DNA from: Azadirachta indica
Taxonomy: Eukaryota > Streptophyta > Magnoliopsida > Sapindales > Meliaceae
Reading direction: 5' to 3'
Assembly (NCBI GenBank): GCA_022749755.1
Contig: CM040450.1
Span: 5,694,913 to 5,758,912, forward strand
DNA: 64,000 nucleotides
Both the position numbers and the translations under genes were made by a program. The first letter of the stretch is position 1; each line of letters begins with the position of its first letter. Below are positions 23,481 to 35,500 of this stretch, piece after piece. The notes beneath the pieces are model-generated. The model did no database searches and was not told the DNA's origin. It saw only the letters and a list, made by a program, of their open reading frames with translations.

Positions 23481-25787
23481 ATGCTGGATCTTAACTTGAG
23501 TGTGGCCTCAGTTGATCATTCTGGCTTTAATGACAAGTTTCTTGAACTTTCTAACTACCCAATGGAAAGTTCGGGGAGCTTTAATTCCTCCGTCATCAAT
23601 GCCGACACCGCCGGAGACTGTTCCCCTTCTTCCTCCGACAATGTTACAGCTCCATGTTATATTTTCAGTATACTGAAAGATTGTAGTAACAACGAAAGTA
23701 GCCAAACGGTCAATGACCGTCAAGAGGAGAATATTCGTGGCAAAACTATTCAGTTTTTTCCGATGAATAGTGGAGGCTACGACGAGGGGCAGCCGTCGGC
23801 TTCGCAGATAAACGAAGGGTTGGATCTAACGTGTCAGTCGGCGGACTACTGTTGTCCCGTGCCTGGGCAACAGATGATTGCACCAGAGATTCAACGAAGG
23901 CAGACGACGGCGAAGAAAAGTCGGCGTGGCCCCAGGTCTAAAAGCTCACAGTATCGCGGGGTTACGTTTTATAGAAGAACTGGGAGATGGGAATCTCATA
24001 TCTGGTTAGTTTATATTATTTTATTTATTAAAAAAAGTAGTTGTAGTAGTAGTCAAAAGTTTCGATTTGGTTTCTGTCGAAGATTTTAGAAAATCAACTT
24101 TTTTGTTCTAATATTTTTGTTTATGTTTTTGTGCAGGGATTGTGGGAAGCAAGTTTATTTAGGTGAGAAAATCTATTTATTTACTTGTTTTGTGATGTTT
24201 TTTAAACATAGTTTCTCTTTACAAATCTGGGTCTTTTAATCTTTGCAGGGGGATTTGACACTGCTCTTGCTGCTGCTAGGTGAGCAGGTTTTCCACTTTT
24301 GTTATGAATTGAGATTATTTTGTGGGATTTTTTTTTTAGCTGATTTGGTTTGTGATTTAGGGCTTATGATCGAGCTGCAATAAAATTTCGCGGTGTGGAT
24401 GCTGATATTAATTTCCATATCAATGACTACAGAGAAGACATAAAAAATGTAGGTTGGAGACTGGAACTGAGTGTGTGTTGATTATAAATGGGTTAAATGA
24501 ATACATCTCTTACATTTTTGTTTGGTTATATTTCAGATGAATGGTGTTACAAAGGACGAGTTTGTACTGTCTCTACGCCGCCAAAACACATCGGCGGCGA
24601 GGGGAACATCAAAGTTCAGGGGTGTGACACTGCACAAATGCGGGCGATGGGAGGCTCGCATGGGACAGTACCTTGGCAGGAAGTGAGAAAATTTGTTGAA
24701 TAGCGAGCTTACACTTATTTTGAGGTTGTGAAATGAATCCGGGTGGTGATTGTTTGAGTTTGGTTTGCTTACAGGTACGTTTATCTTGGGCTGTATAACA
24801 GCGAGGAGGAAGCCGCAAGGTACATGCATATATTTGAGTATGAAATCAGTACTATTGTTTCTTGATACTTAGACGTAAACTCTCCCTCACCGTGTTATGT
24901 TTGGGAAATCAGGGCTTATGACAGGGCTGTCTTAAAATGCATTGGAAGGGAAGCTCTCACTAACTTTGATCCTAAAATATACGAGGGAGAGACTAATTCT
25001 GACACCAATTTTCCTGCTGGTAATATTTCTTGCTTGTGGCTTTGTTCTGTTTGTGTATACTTAGTGCTATATCATTGCCATTCAACGCTTTATTTTGTTA
25101 TACAGAGGGCAACAATTATATTGATCTGAGTTTGGGGATTGCTCCCCCTCATTCCTCCGATGGCCCAATGGAGGACAATTTCAGAGGACATCATTTTCAA
25201 AACGGGTGGAATGACATGGAAACAAGGGTAAAGTTTCTGCTCTTTGTTTGCTTTGAATTTTGGGTGGATTGATCACTAACACAGCTTTTGTTTACTCTCA
25301 TCAGATACAGAGTTCTGTGCCGATAGTAGGAAGGGTTCAAGCGCAACCACTGTACGAGCCTGCTATGGCGGCGTCTGAGCACCCTAACCCTCCTCTCTGG
25401 GGTGGTGCTTGTTCAAATTCATTTCCATATTTTAAGGTAAATTGATTCCGTTCCTTAGTTGGGAAAATATATAATTGGTTTAGTGTAGTACATGAAGGAA
25501 ACGGCTTTGATGTTTAAATGCAGGAAAGAGCATTAGAGAAGAGGAATATGAATTCCTTCCCAAGTTGGACATGGCAATATGAAGCCCCTATTGATGTTGG
25601 GTCAGCTGCAGTGCCACGCTTCTCTACTGCAGCATCATCAGGATTCCCTTCAATGGCTACTGCTACCGCATCTTCAACCGCTGCTGCAAATCACCACCAC
25701 CTTCATTGTCCAAACCTAATGCTGCACAACCATTATACTCCATCGGTCATGAGTCCAAACATAACTCATTTCTGCTGCAGAAGCTGA
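23481..25787 (+). CDS. RAP2-7: euAP2 transcription factor, TOE1/RAP2.7-like
   Basis: Floral-transition and floral-organ regulator of the miR172-controlled euAP2 clade, acting in the nucleus. Ten in-phase exons: 23481-24004, 24137-24162, 24249-24279, 24361-24448, 24537-24682, 24775-24819, 24913-25019, 25106-25227, 25305-25436 and 25524-25787, giving 494 residues. Parts in order: an EAR-like MLDLNLS start, SSVINAD and RGKTIQFFP segments, nuclear signal [10 protein letters not shown]2 domain 1 ([28 protein letters not shown]), linker [12 protein letters not shown]2 domain 2 ([26 protein letters not shown]), a second EAR-like IDLSLG, and a C-terminal AASSGF encoded by the miR172 site. The MLDLNL start, SSVINAD and late SWTWQ segment favour TOE1/RAP2.7 over AP2 itself. 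The 26- and 31-bp microexons are typical of the family. I see no defect. Confidence 0.93.
25627..25647 (+). promoter_or_regulatory. miR172 target site in the AP2 mRNA
   Basis: GCAGCATCATCAGGATTC within the last exon is complementary to miR172 over its core, with one G:U pair and mismatches only at the ends. It encodes AASSGF, as in other euAP2 genes. miR172 acts here by translational repression and cleavage. The position downstream of the second AP2 domain is the usual one. Confidence 0.92.
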
Positions 25788-28650
25788 GTTTGTAGGAAAT
25801 CCACACATTTCTAATCATTTTATACGAGCAAAGGAAAACTGACTCTACCTATTAGAATCATACAGTCAAGTGCAGTTCAGATCATTTACATATCTTGTGA
25901 GAAAGACTATCAAGCTACGGGAGTTTTTAGCTTTGTTTTTAGGCGAAAATCCGTACCACATGAAGAAGCTTAGCTTGTTTTCCGAGGAGTTGCAGTACTT
26001 GGCGAACACTTCAAATGTATCCTAGAAATTGACAGAAAATTAAACTAATGTAATATGCATTATCAACTAATCCGTTGTAGTTTTTAGCCTGTAAATCTAC
26101 TGTCAATTAGCACTATTTTCTTCTACTTAATTTGTGTTAAATGCCTTAAGTTCCATCTTTAATTTCCTCCATTTTCAAGCCCTTTCATCCCTGTGTTAAG
26201 TGAATCAAGTTCAAAAGTGGCCTATATTAGAGTAGGGTCGTAAAGTTAAAAACAAGTGTTCGGTAAATGCCTATCTATTATAAATAATATAAAGTTAAAA
26301 ACAAATGTTCGATAAATATCTATTTAACCATAAACCTAAAGTTAAACAAGTATTCGGTAAATACCCATTTATTTAAGGTTAGCATTTTTCTCTTACTAAT
26401 ATTTAAGATTTTATGTTTTCATTTTATAATAGTTGTGATTTCAAAGTTAACAACATTTTTACACTAAAACGTCGCTATAAACTCATCTTTGCAGTTTTAA
26501 TGGTGTGTTAATTGAAAACACGAAACTAACTTTAAATATCCATTGGACTTCAACGGAAAGAATTAATTGTTAATGATGCTAATAATTATAATATCGAATG
26601 TCAATTTATAGTAGAATATTAACGCTAATAATTATAAATTTGACATTTTACTAGTGTGATGTGTACATCATAAATATCATGTACATTTTCCTGGGCCTCT
26701 TTATTATCAAGTGTCTTCTCTCTTCGTACACAGAAAGACAGAGCAAATTTAACACTAATTAATTTAACTCATGAAATGTCTTAAATGCTATAAAAAGATA
26801 TTGACAAAGTACTTGGTACCTATACTTTATCATTTTTATTTATATTAGCGTAGAAATTATTAGTTAATTACATTAAACTCATAAAGAATTCAACTATTAC
26901 TAAATTCTATGTCTGTGTAAGGATTTATATTCAAATTTGTAAATTTAAATTGCATTATTAAATTAATCGATACTTGTAAAAAATATTTAAAATAAAAAAT
27001 ATAAATCTGCATAAAACAAAGATTTGCACTTACCAAATTTATTAAAATATGTGGTATTATACATCTCCACGTTGTTTTTGCAAATAAAGTATTAAATGCA
27101 AGCAAGAAAGAAGAAGCATTCAATAAAATTGTGCTATTTATGGTATCACATTCATTAATTTTAAATTAAATATAACCTAATAAAAATTATATAAAATGAA
27201 TTGTTTCTATCTCATCATATGTACCAAAATGTAATAATAATAATAATTGAAAAGGTAATAGAAGTAATTTGAATTATTGATAAAAAAGAAAAATATTGAC
27301 TGTCATGATCAAAGTCGTGGAGTAAAGTGAAATAACAATAATTTTTATTTCTTTACTGGTAGTAGTTGTATTCCTATGAATGGAAATAGGGAATGAATAA
27401 AGTAATTATTAAATAAATAAATAAATAAAAACGAGGAGATGTCAGAAAAATCCATATTTATCATTTTTGGTCTATTGCCCAGTTTGCCACGTGTACAAGT
27501 TCTAACACTTCCCCTTTTTGGCCCCCTCCTCTTCTTCTTCTCCTTTCTTGTTACACTAATAATTCAAATAATAAAAATAGAATATAATAATAATATTAAA
27601 ACTCCGTATTCTCCGGCTTTGCCCGAGTCTATGTAAATATAGTACCAGCTCCAAAAGCAGTCTTTCATTCATAGGCCGAATTATTAAAGTGTGCAAAAAG
27701 CTGTTGTACTTTCATCTTTCAACAGTCTTTCTTTTTTGCTTTGATTATTCCACCCCCTACCTTTATTACATTTTTTGTCCGTGTAGTTTTGTAAAACATC
27801 GTAACTTGGGACACATTTTTCAACTTCTTTCATTTTAATCCTTCTAATTCGGGGACGGCCATAAGCTCATTTAAATTGTATGCATTATACTTATATATTA
27901 GTTACTTAAAATGACAAGAAGTTAGAAACTATTGTGAAAAATGAAAGCAAACTCTAAAACCTCTTTGCATTTTATCCTATATATGTTTAAAGAAATTTTG
28001 GAAATATAACATTTTGTAGTTATTCTAAAAGATAGGGATATGTACGTTATTATGCTTCTTAATTATAAGCCCTGGAATGGACCGCAGGATCTATGCTTTT
28101 TACTCTTTCCAGATTTCTAGGTTTATGATCTCTCTCTCTCTATCTTTCTTTTTTCTTTTGTTTTGTATGTTGGGTTCTTTGAGGCAACAGTAACAACACC
28201 CGAAATGAATCTGATTAGCTGTTTCCAGGTTATAGATTTCACTGTTTCTGGGGATTTTGATGAACCCTGCAAATTATGTAGTGCATTGATTGAATGAGGC
28301 AATTTCCATGTTGGGTTTTTCGCTTCACTCTTATAACATCCATTTATTGCCCTTTTGGGTATTCAACTTATGCCTATTGTCTGAGATTTTTCGGCTGCAT
28401 TCCCATCTCATCATCTCATCTTCTTCCTCATTTTGGTCAAATTACCAAACACCAAGATTTTCTTGTCCCTAAGAAAAATGGAAAATAATTCATATCTGAT
28501 AACCAATACTTTTTGACTAAATTAATATGATTTTAATTGCTTGTTAATTTATAGCATTCATTGTAATTCGGAGCAGCAGCAGCAGCATTTTCTTTCCTTC
28601 TTTAATCTACAACTTGGATTATTAGAAGATTATTATTAGACATTAATAAT
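25788..28650. other. AP2 3' UTR and intergenic sequence
   Basis: The first 350 bases are probably AP2 3' UTR. The rest is AT-rich with no convincing gene. Around 27,490-27,790 the sequence looks promoter- or transcript-like (CACGTG at about 27,488, TATGTAAATATAG at about 27,631, pyrimidine-rich stretches), but no start codon with a conserved ORF follows. Confidence 0.4.
26242..26385 (+). repeat. three tandem copies of a roughly 48-bp unit
   Basis: The units start at about 26,242, 26,291 and 26,338. Each begins AAAGTTAAA and contains a TTCG(G/A)TAAAT core. Diverged and non-coding, just downstream of the AP2 gene. Confidence 0.65.
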
Positions 28651-28653
28651 CAT

Positions 28654-28875
28654 TTGTGGATTGAATCCAATGAAGAGATTCCTTCTCTCAACCTCAATGA
28701 ACTCGAAGAATCCAATGAAGATATTCCTTCTCTCAATCTCAATGAACTCGAAAGAAGTAGAGCGGTTAAAGTTACATCTATCTCATTACCCACATTCACA
28801 TTAAGGACAATGACTTGTCCACTAATCAAGGTGGGCTTTTTGAAGTTGATCAATTTAATTCACTCAAACTTGTAA
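28654..28875 (+). other. small ORF with a duplicated 15-codon unit
   Basis: A 73-codon frame contains two tandem 45-bp units (28,663-28,707 and 28,708-28,752) that preserve phase and encode ESNE(E/D)IPSLNLNELE. The start assigned at 28,654 is a TTG codon, not ATG, and the frame has no recognisable domain. It may be a fragment of a coding exon or a chance in-frame duplication. Confidence 0.25.
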
Positions 28876-31385
28876 GTTTTGTTCAAGAAAAAGGGTTGAA
28901 AATTGATTGACAATTAGTGTTTTTGTTTTTGAGTATATTCAAAATTGAGATATTATCACTTTTAACCTATACACTACCCATATAAATGATGGAGTAAAAG
29001 TAAAATGAGTGTTTAATAATTATCCTTCATAAATTTGGTCTCATGCGAGTTGCTTGAGAGAAAGATCCTCTAATATTATTGGTTAACATTAATTATTGAT
29101 GTTACACGTGGGAGATTGTGGGGATAGTGGCCCTAGTGGGTGATAGTTTAGTGATGTCTTCACTTCAAATACTTTCTCCCTAGCCATAATGATCCTAGGA
29201 CAAAATGGTTTCAAACACTGTACAAAATTGTTTTGGGATTTAACTTTTTATATGAAATAATAATATGTATTCATAGCTGTAAAATTTAATGGAGCATTAT
29301 ACATTCATCAACTAGGGCATGCGAGGAGGACTTTGACAAGATATATACACCACATTCTGCCAACAATCTGTTTATGTGTAATTTCTTGTCTGTAATCATC
29401 AACTCCTTAGCCCTAATGCCCTCCATTTTCAAACAATGAGATCATACATGACATCTTTGCCATCAAATATAGTATTAATCTATTATAATATTCATTATTT
29501 CATTTACTTCTTCCAATAATCTTCTTCTGCCCTTTCAAATTATAATAACCATGAAGAAAAATTATGAATTGCTTGCAATTGTCAGTTGGGTTTTCTGATA
29601 AGCTAAAGAAGATTTAGGCTATCTAAACAAGATCACGCATTGTATCATTTGTCAGATCAAACCCATTTCTTTATTTTATTATCATTATTTTTTTTTTTTT
29701 TTTGGGTTTTATAAGTAACTTCATAGTTTCTTTCTTTCTTTCTTTCTTTGTGCTCATAATGTTAAAGCTGTTGTCTGTAAAATTTTTTCACCATCCATGC
29801 ACGCTACAAGATGACGGTCTGTCCAGTTTTAGCTACAGCAGTCTTGTTTGCTTGCCAACACTTCGCAGAAATGTTTTCTTTGTTGCGTCACTTGAATTGC
29901 CCAGAAAGTTTCCAAGGATCAAGTTATAATACCATGGAATTTTTGATGCAAAATAGAATAGATACATCAGTTTCTAGTCTACAGATAGTTGATAATTACA
30001 GTGCCCAGAAACTTTGGACCTTGAGTCTGACATTCCATATTGTTCACTTGTTAAATTATTTTCCTTTTTTCAATTTAATTTTATTGTTGATGGGTCATTT
30101 TGTGATGGAACATACGTGATTGAAAGAAGATTGAACGAAGAAAACCCAATTTATGCATATAATGAATGTCTAAACTCACCAGTTCATAGAATGTATCAGT
30201 ATCAGAGTTGTGATGATTAAGTAGTTCACCCATTACTTCACCATGAGTTTCACCTTCATTGTTATCAGTGTTTATATGTTATAATCAAAACTGTTTTAAA
30301 AGTGAATGTCGCTCACTTTATAGATTATGTATTAGTTAAAATTTCATAATTTTCTGTGTAAAAGATTGAAATAGTATACCTTTAAAGTTACAGGTTGTTA
30401 TAATTCTGTAAAGTCGATTGGTTACATTACAACTGCTTTCCACATACCCCAAAATAAATAAATAAATAAATAAACTAGACTTTGTGTTGCGAAAGTAGTA
30501 GTATGATAAGCATGCTCTAATGGCTTTGGTAACATTAAGCGGAATCTTCACATCCATCCACTAGCAAGGTAACTTTAGAAAAAGCTTAATGTTTTAGGTT
30601 AAAATTAGACGTCACATATAAGAAGAAGAAGGAAGGAAGTGCAAAAAATCCAATCACAAAAGAAGCACTTCTCAAGGACTCTAACTTTTTTCATAAGGAG
30701 GTGGTAGTGGGGAAGGGAAGTAGAATAAAACCCAGGGTTATGTAACGTAGCGTTAGTACAAGGACCCATGCGTAAAAAAGGAAAAGAAGAAAAGAAAGAA
30801 AGAAAGAAAGAAAGAAACAAACAAACAATCCCACGCTCAATTGTACTACTTGCAACTGCAATTTGCAGTTGGCATGCAATGTATTTACTGTGATACTAAG
30901 GTATAGGTGTGAAACCTAAGCCTAAGGACCTAAAACACAGGTAAAAGAAAAGGAACAGTGAGAAGATGATAATCGTTGGGGACTATTCAACGAGCAGTGT
31001 GATGAAAGCATCTCTATCTCTTTTTCTCAGGCTTTTCCTCGTCGTGCACTGTACTGCTATGCTACGCTTAGGCTATGCTATGACTCATCATCCCATTCAT
31101 GCTTTTCAGGTGGGATTTGTCCCTTCGATTTGATGCCTCACTGTCACAGCCCTATTAACCCTTCCCCTCATCCTGATACATTGAACTCTAATGCATTCTC
31201 TTTTCCCTTCTTTTCTCTTCTTTCTGACCGTGAGACTGACACCCCCCACCCCTCCCTCTCTCCTGCTCTCTCTTTTATATGAGTCCTGTCTTATTCCTAG
31301 GGCAACAAGGTTTCGTTTATCAAAGCCTACCTTTCTTTTTCTTTTCCCCCTCCTTTTTATAGGACAAGGAAAAAGAGTAAATTAA

Positions 31386-31419
<34 letters not shown>

Positions 31420-31500
31420 TCTATTTTGCTTTGTTCTGGGTAAAGCGTCGAGTGTAGACTCATTTCACATAACCATTGGTGTAAAATTGTCTTGTCATTC
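28876..31500. other. intergenic, no gene recognised
   Basis: The short ORFs at 29,702-30,220 resemble no family and lack splice support. Low-complexity tracts include (CTTT)n at about 29,729, (GAAA)n at about 30,790-30,820 and poly-A at 31,387-31,416. The right end may include the distal 3' UTR and terminator of NOT4 on the minus strand. Confidence 0.4.
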
Positions 31501-32543
31501 TGGTCTGAATTTAACTCTCTCACATGCTAAAAAGCCAAAGCAGGGGAAAGAAATATGAATAAGGGATTTCTTACGAGTCACAATACTTTGGTTTGAAATT
31601 GAATAGAAGAGAGCAAAATTGACATAGGAGCATCATTATTCAGCTTCCAAGCTCAATATGGATTGCAGCTACTTGGAATAAAAGTTTTCGAGGAGTGATT
31701 TGAAGTGAAAAAAGGACACCCACGTCCTTAGTTCTTGAGGCAGATTACAATTTTCATAAAATATCCTAAAATTTAACTCACGGAAGATTTTACTTAATGG
31801 GGCCAAAAGCAGTCATTGCCAGTCTTCGCCTAGGGTATATTCGCCCAAGAAGAGGATTGTCGAAACATTTCAGTGCCACCCAAAACAGAAGAAGCCACTT
31901 CACTATCACTTGGTCTGAATCAAATTCAATATTGGTTCCTCGCAAATTTGTTCTCAAATTTACTCCTCCCTCGGGGTAATTGGCAATACAGATTTCTCCG
32001 TTAATTTTGCTGACAGATTCATTCATTTTTAGCAGCACATCGTGGAGATCATTGTTATTGTCCCAGCCCACCTGCACACAAACAAGATATAAACAACAAC
32101 AAACAGCATCAGAGAAGCAGATACCCTCATCTGCATGCTTCATAACATACCTACAGGCACGGAACACTAATGTGTTAGCTAAATGAAGATTAACTAGGTT
32201 AAAAACTTACTGTACCATAGAATGAGTTGAGATGCTCAGTGTGCAGTTTTTGGCCTTCAGTCTGGGAACAAACCAAACCATATAACCAAGTTGGTATTTT
32301 CTACCTAAGCCTCCATGCACGTCCTTCACCCCAAATGCGTTTACACTTGCCTTTACTAATCATGTGTGATTTCACAAAACCCAGAAAGTTTGCTTCTTAC
32401 CAGGTGTAACCACAGAAATTGCTGTCTACAGAATCACCTGACGTTTGTTTCAACTCCCTCGAACTGGGGGCTGCAGAGACTGTCATCCGCTCAGGTCACA
32501 TTTGTTGGCCATTCAATTATAAGGGTTTAAAGTTCCAACAAAA
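31500..32543 (-). other. NOT4 3' UTR with probable introns
   Basis: Downstream of the NOT4 stop on the minus strand there are good splice signals. A GTAAGA donor follows about 32,401 and a CCCAG acceptor precedes 32,261. A GTAAGT donor follows 32,211 and a TGTGCAG acceptor precedes 32,071. This predicts UTR exons of about 32,543-32,401, 32,261-32,211 and 32,071 to roughly 31,500. The last two form a joint open frame of about 110 codons ending at 31,790, which I do not recognise. The NOT4 C-terminus already matches the family, so I read this as UTR. Confidence 0.45.
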
Positions 32544-35500
32544 TTACGTGGCATATCCTCTTTTGTATAGATTACTGGTATTAGACATCTGACAGTTAAA
32601 ATCCTTATATCTAGGAATAAATTTGTTGAATCCAAGCCCTGCATTTGTCTTTAAATCAGACACACCCAGATCACTAATGCTCTTAACTCCATTCAGACTG
32701 CCCAAATGCCCACTTGACATGTGTGCATTCCTGAACTGTTGGGCTGTTGATTGCACAAATGCAGATAAATCATCCGGTTGAGAATGGTTAAGAAGCACAG
32801 AAGAAATACCATAAGTATCATTTGGGGGAGAAAAACTATTCATTAAGTGATCTTCGATCCCTAGATTCTGATATCCATGACTTGATTGCTGCATCAGCAG
32901 CTGAAGTCTTGCGTCATCGGCAAAAGGATTAAGCTGTGGAGATGAAGTTTGCCTCACATCAGAACCTAGGTTATTTGGCCCTGCTGCTTGTGTCCCTCTA
33001 CCAACTTCTAATATTGCAGAATCAACAAATGCACCATCACCATATCTGCCACCAATTCCAGCTGCTGTAGAGTGAAAGAAGATTAGAATTCATACAAATA
33101 TGAATTACCAGAGTAAATTTATAATTTCCTAGCACGGCGGGGTATGAGAGACAAACCAGAACTGTCAAAAGGCTTGTGCATTGTTCCATGAGTAGAAAAA
33201 CCTGGAGGGGGTGCCCTGTTTGGCACTGCAAATCCTGGAGGAAGTGAAGTTGAACCTTTTGAAACTGTTGCAAGGTAATAAAACCAAAAACATTCAGGAA
33301 AGAGTTTCAGAATAGATACATAGAAAAGAAAATTTTAAAGGTTCAGCAATTTGATATCCAACTTAGAAAGCCGGAAACCACACGCCATGAGCTAACAAAT
33401 AGTCAATGTACCATGTAAGGCTATGAGATGATTACACCGTGCGGCATGACAATGTGTGAATTAATATCTGACAGAAAACAAAAATACTTGAACTAAACGA
33501 CAGAAATGTGAGCTATATGGTAACAAAGGATTGTGTTTTCACAAAATAATCATCACCAATAAAAATAAATACAGTTGCTATTACTGTTATGACTTCCTAC
33601 CACTTCCATTAATTTTCAATGGTACGACTACAGTTTTCCGAAGAAAACTATCTGAAGCACCATAACAGGAAGCCAAAGGTTTTTGTTGCAATAGCCCCTT
33701 CCAGGATATTGTTCAATATTTCAATTTCTATTTAAAGAAACTGAAAACACAAAAATGATAACCAAAACTGATGCCCAGACCCCATGTAAATAGGGGACCT
33801 TGCAAAGGAGGATTCATTAAGGTACAAGGCAAAGAACAGAAACCTGAATGAAGAAAAGACCCCATGAATAGGAACCAATCACTCTTTTCTGATCAACCAA
33901 AACAACAATTGTATTAATTGTAAACATCTTAAGAGAGCAAGAACAACCATACTTATGAGATACTACAATATCTTCAGAATCTAAAAATGACAGAGGTAAC
34001 ATCTGCATCTCTCACACTTAACCAAGCAGTTCCAAGCACAGTCATTTCCCTTACCAACTTGAAAGTGCATCTAGCAATTACATTCTTCCACAAAAATGAG
34101 ATTCCCTCAACGCAAGCTTCAACTGATGAGCAGAAAGTACAATTCAAGAAGCAAACATTTTTTTTTTTTCCAACCATAATATTCTCTTAAGAAACAACAG
34201 CACTGAAGTAGGTTTCAGACTATTGGGGATATCTCTGTACGGTTGAGATGCCACAGTGTAGTCATACAGGGTTTCTTTCTGTTCTTTGGGACTTAAATCT
34301 GAAATAATCAAAAGGCAACTCTTATCTTGTCCTTGCTTTTTCTGGACTTTTGGTACCCTCACTTGTACATTTCTCTTATAGTTAATACTAATTCTCTTTT
34401 GTTTCTTAGCCAAGAAAAGAAAAGAAAAAGGAAAAAGAAAAAAAAATACTGGGGTTAGGAAACATTCTGACCATTATGCAATTATAACTAGCAATATCCT
34501 CATTAACAAAGTTAGATTCAGTACAGGATTATTTTCATTCGTTAAGAACTCTTCAGGAAATATAAATCCTCATTGACAAAGTTAGATTCAGTACATGATT
34601 ATTTTCATTACTTAAGAACTTGCTTATATTTAAAACACAAGACTACTAATACCACAATGAGTACACTACCAAACTCTCTGCTTAAATTAAAATGAAACAG
34701 CATTTGACCTGGAAAACCGAATTAAAAATAAGTAAAATGATACTCACCAGACGAAATAAAAGAATCACTGCTAGGAAAATTATCAGACTCTATACAGCTA
34801 CTGGCCGAAAGGACATTCTGATGTTTGTCCACTCCAATGTCCTTATCTTTCATCCAACCATTTGAAGCAGAATATTCATTGGCTGAATGCCTGATATTAC
34901 CAAGAGAATGCTCCAAATCAGATGCATGATTAGAGAATTCCTCCTGTCTGGCAAAAGAGAACCTAGATTGTCTCCAATCTGATTCTTTGAATAAGCTTGG
35001 GATCTTGAGGGAATCATGTTGTTTGTCATTGTCACCCAACAATTTAACCAAACTCAAAGGTGAGGTTAATGAATTTTCCCATGCATCCGAATCTAGTGAC
35101 AAAATCTTTGAGATTATGCTGCTCTCTCCCAAATCTGAGGCAACACTAGTTTGTAAAAAGGTTCCATTGCTATCATGTTTTCCTGGGTAATTTCCTAATC
35201 CCACCTCTGAGAACACTCTGGAACACTTGGCTGTTGCATCCAAATTAAAAAATCCACTGCTTCATTATTCTCAAACCCATTAGATATCGGGTTCTCAGAT
35301 GTCAATGGCAAAGCAACTTCTTCATGTCTCATGAGTGTATTTTTAGCATGTGCATCAAGATAACTCTGATTGCTCACATCACCTGGCCGACTAGAGGGAT
35401 AGCTAGACTGATTCAAATTATGCAGCAGACAAGACGAAGATGACATAGATGGTAGATGATAAATGTCTTCTAAACCCTTCAATTCTGGATCATCAAAGTC

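Noticed and set aside
29702..30220. Overlapping ORFs that might be a gene
   Set aside because: Three frames are open over short AT-rich stretches, with no family resemblance or splice support.
27600..31300. Possible microRNA gene
   Set aside because: I looked for the common conserved plant miRNA sequences from memory and saw none; no clear short hairpin with conserved arms was found.
31790..32167. Separate minus-strand gene of 125 residues downstream of NOT4
   Set aside because: Its upstream part runs through a splice acceptor, no domain is recognised, and it fits better as a NOT4 3' UTR exon. Kept as a low-confidence finding.
34722..35243. Independent 173-codon gene
   Set aside because: It is the continuation of the large NOT4 exon after a one-base frameshift, with no ATG start of its own.
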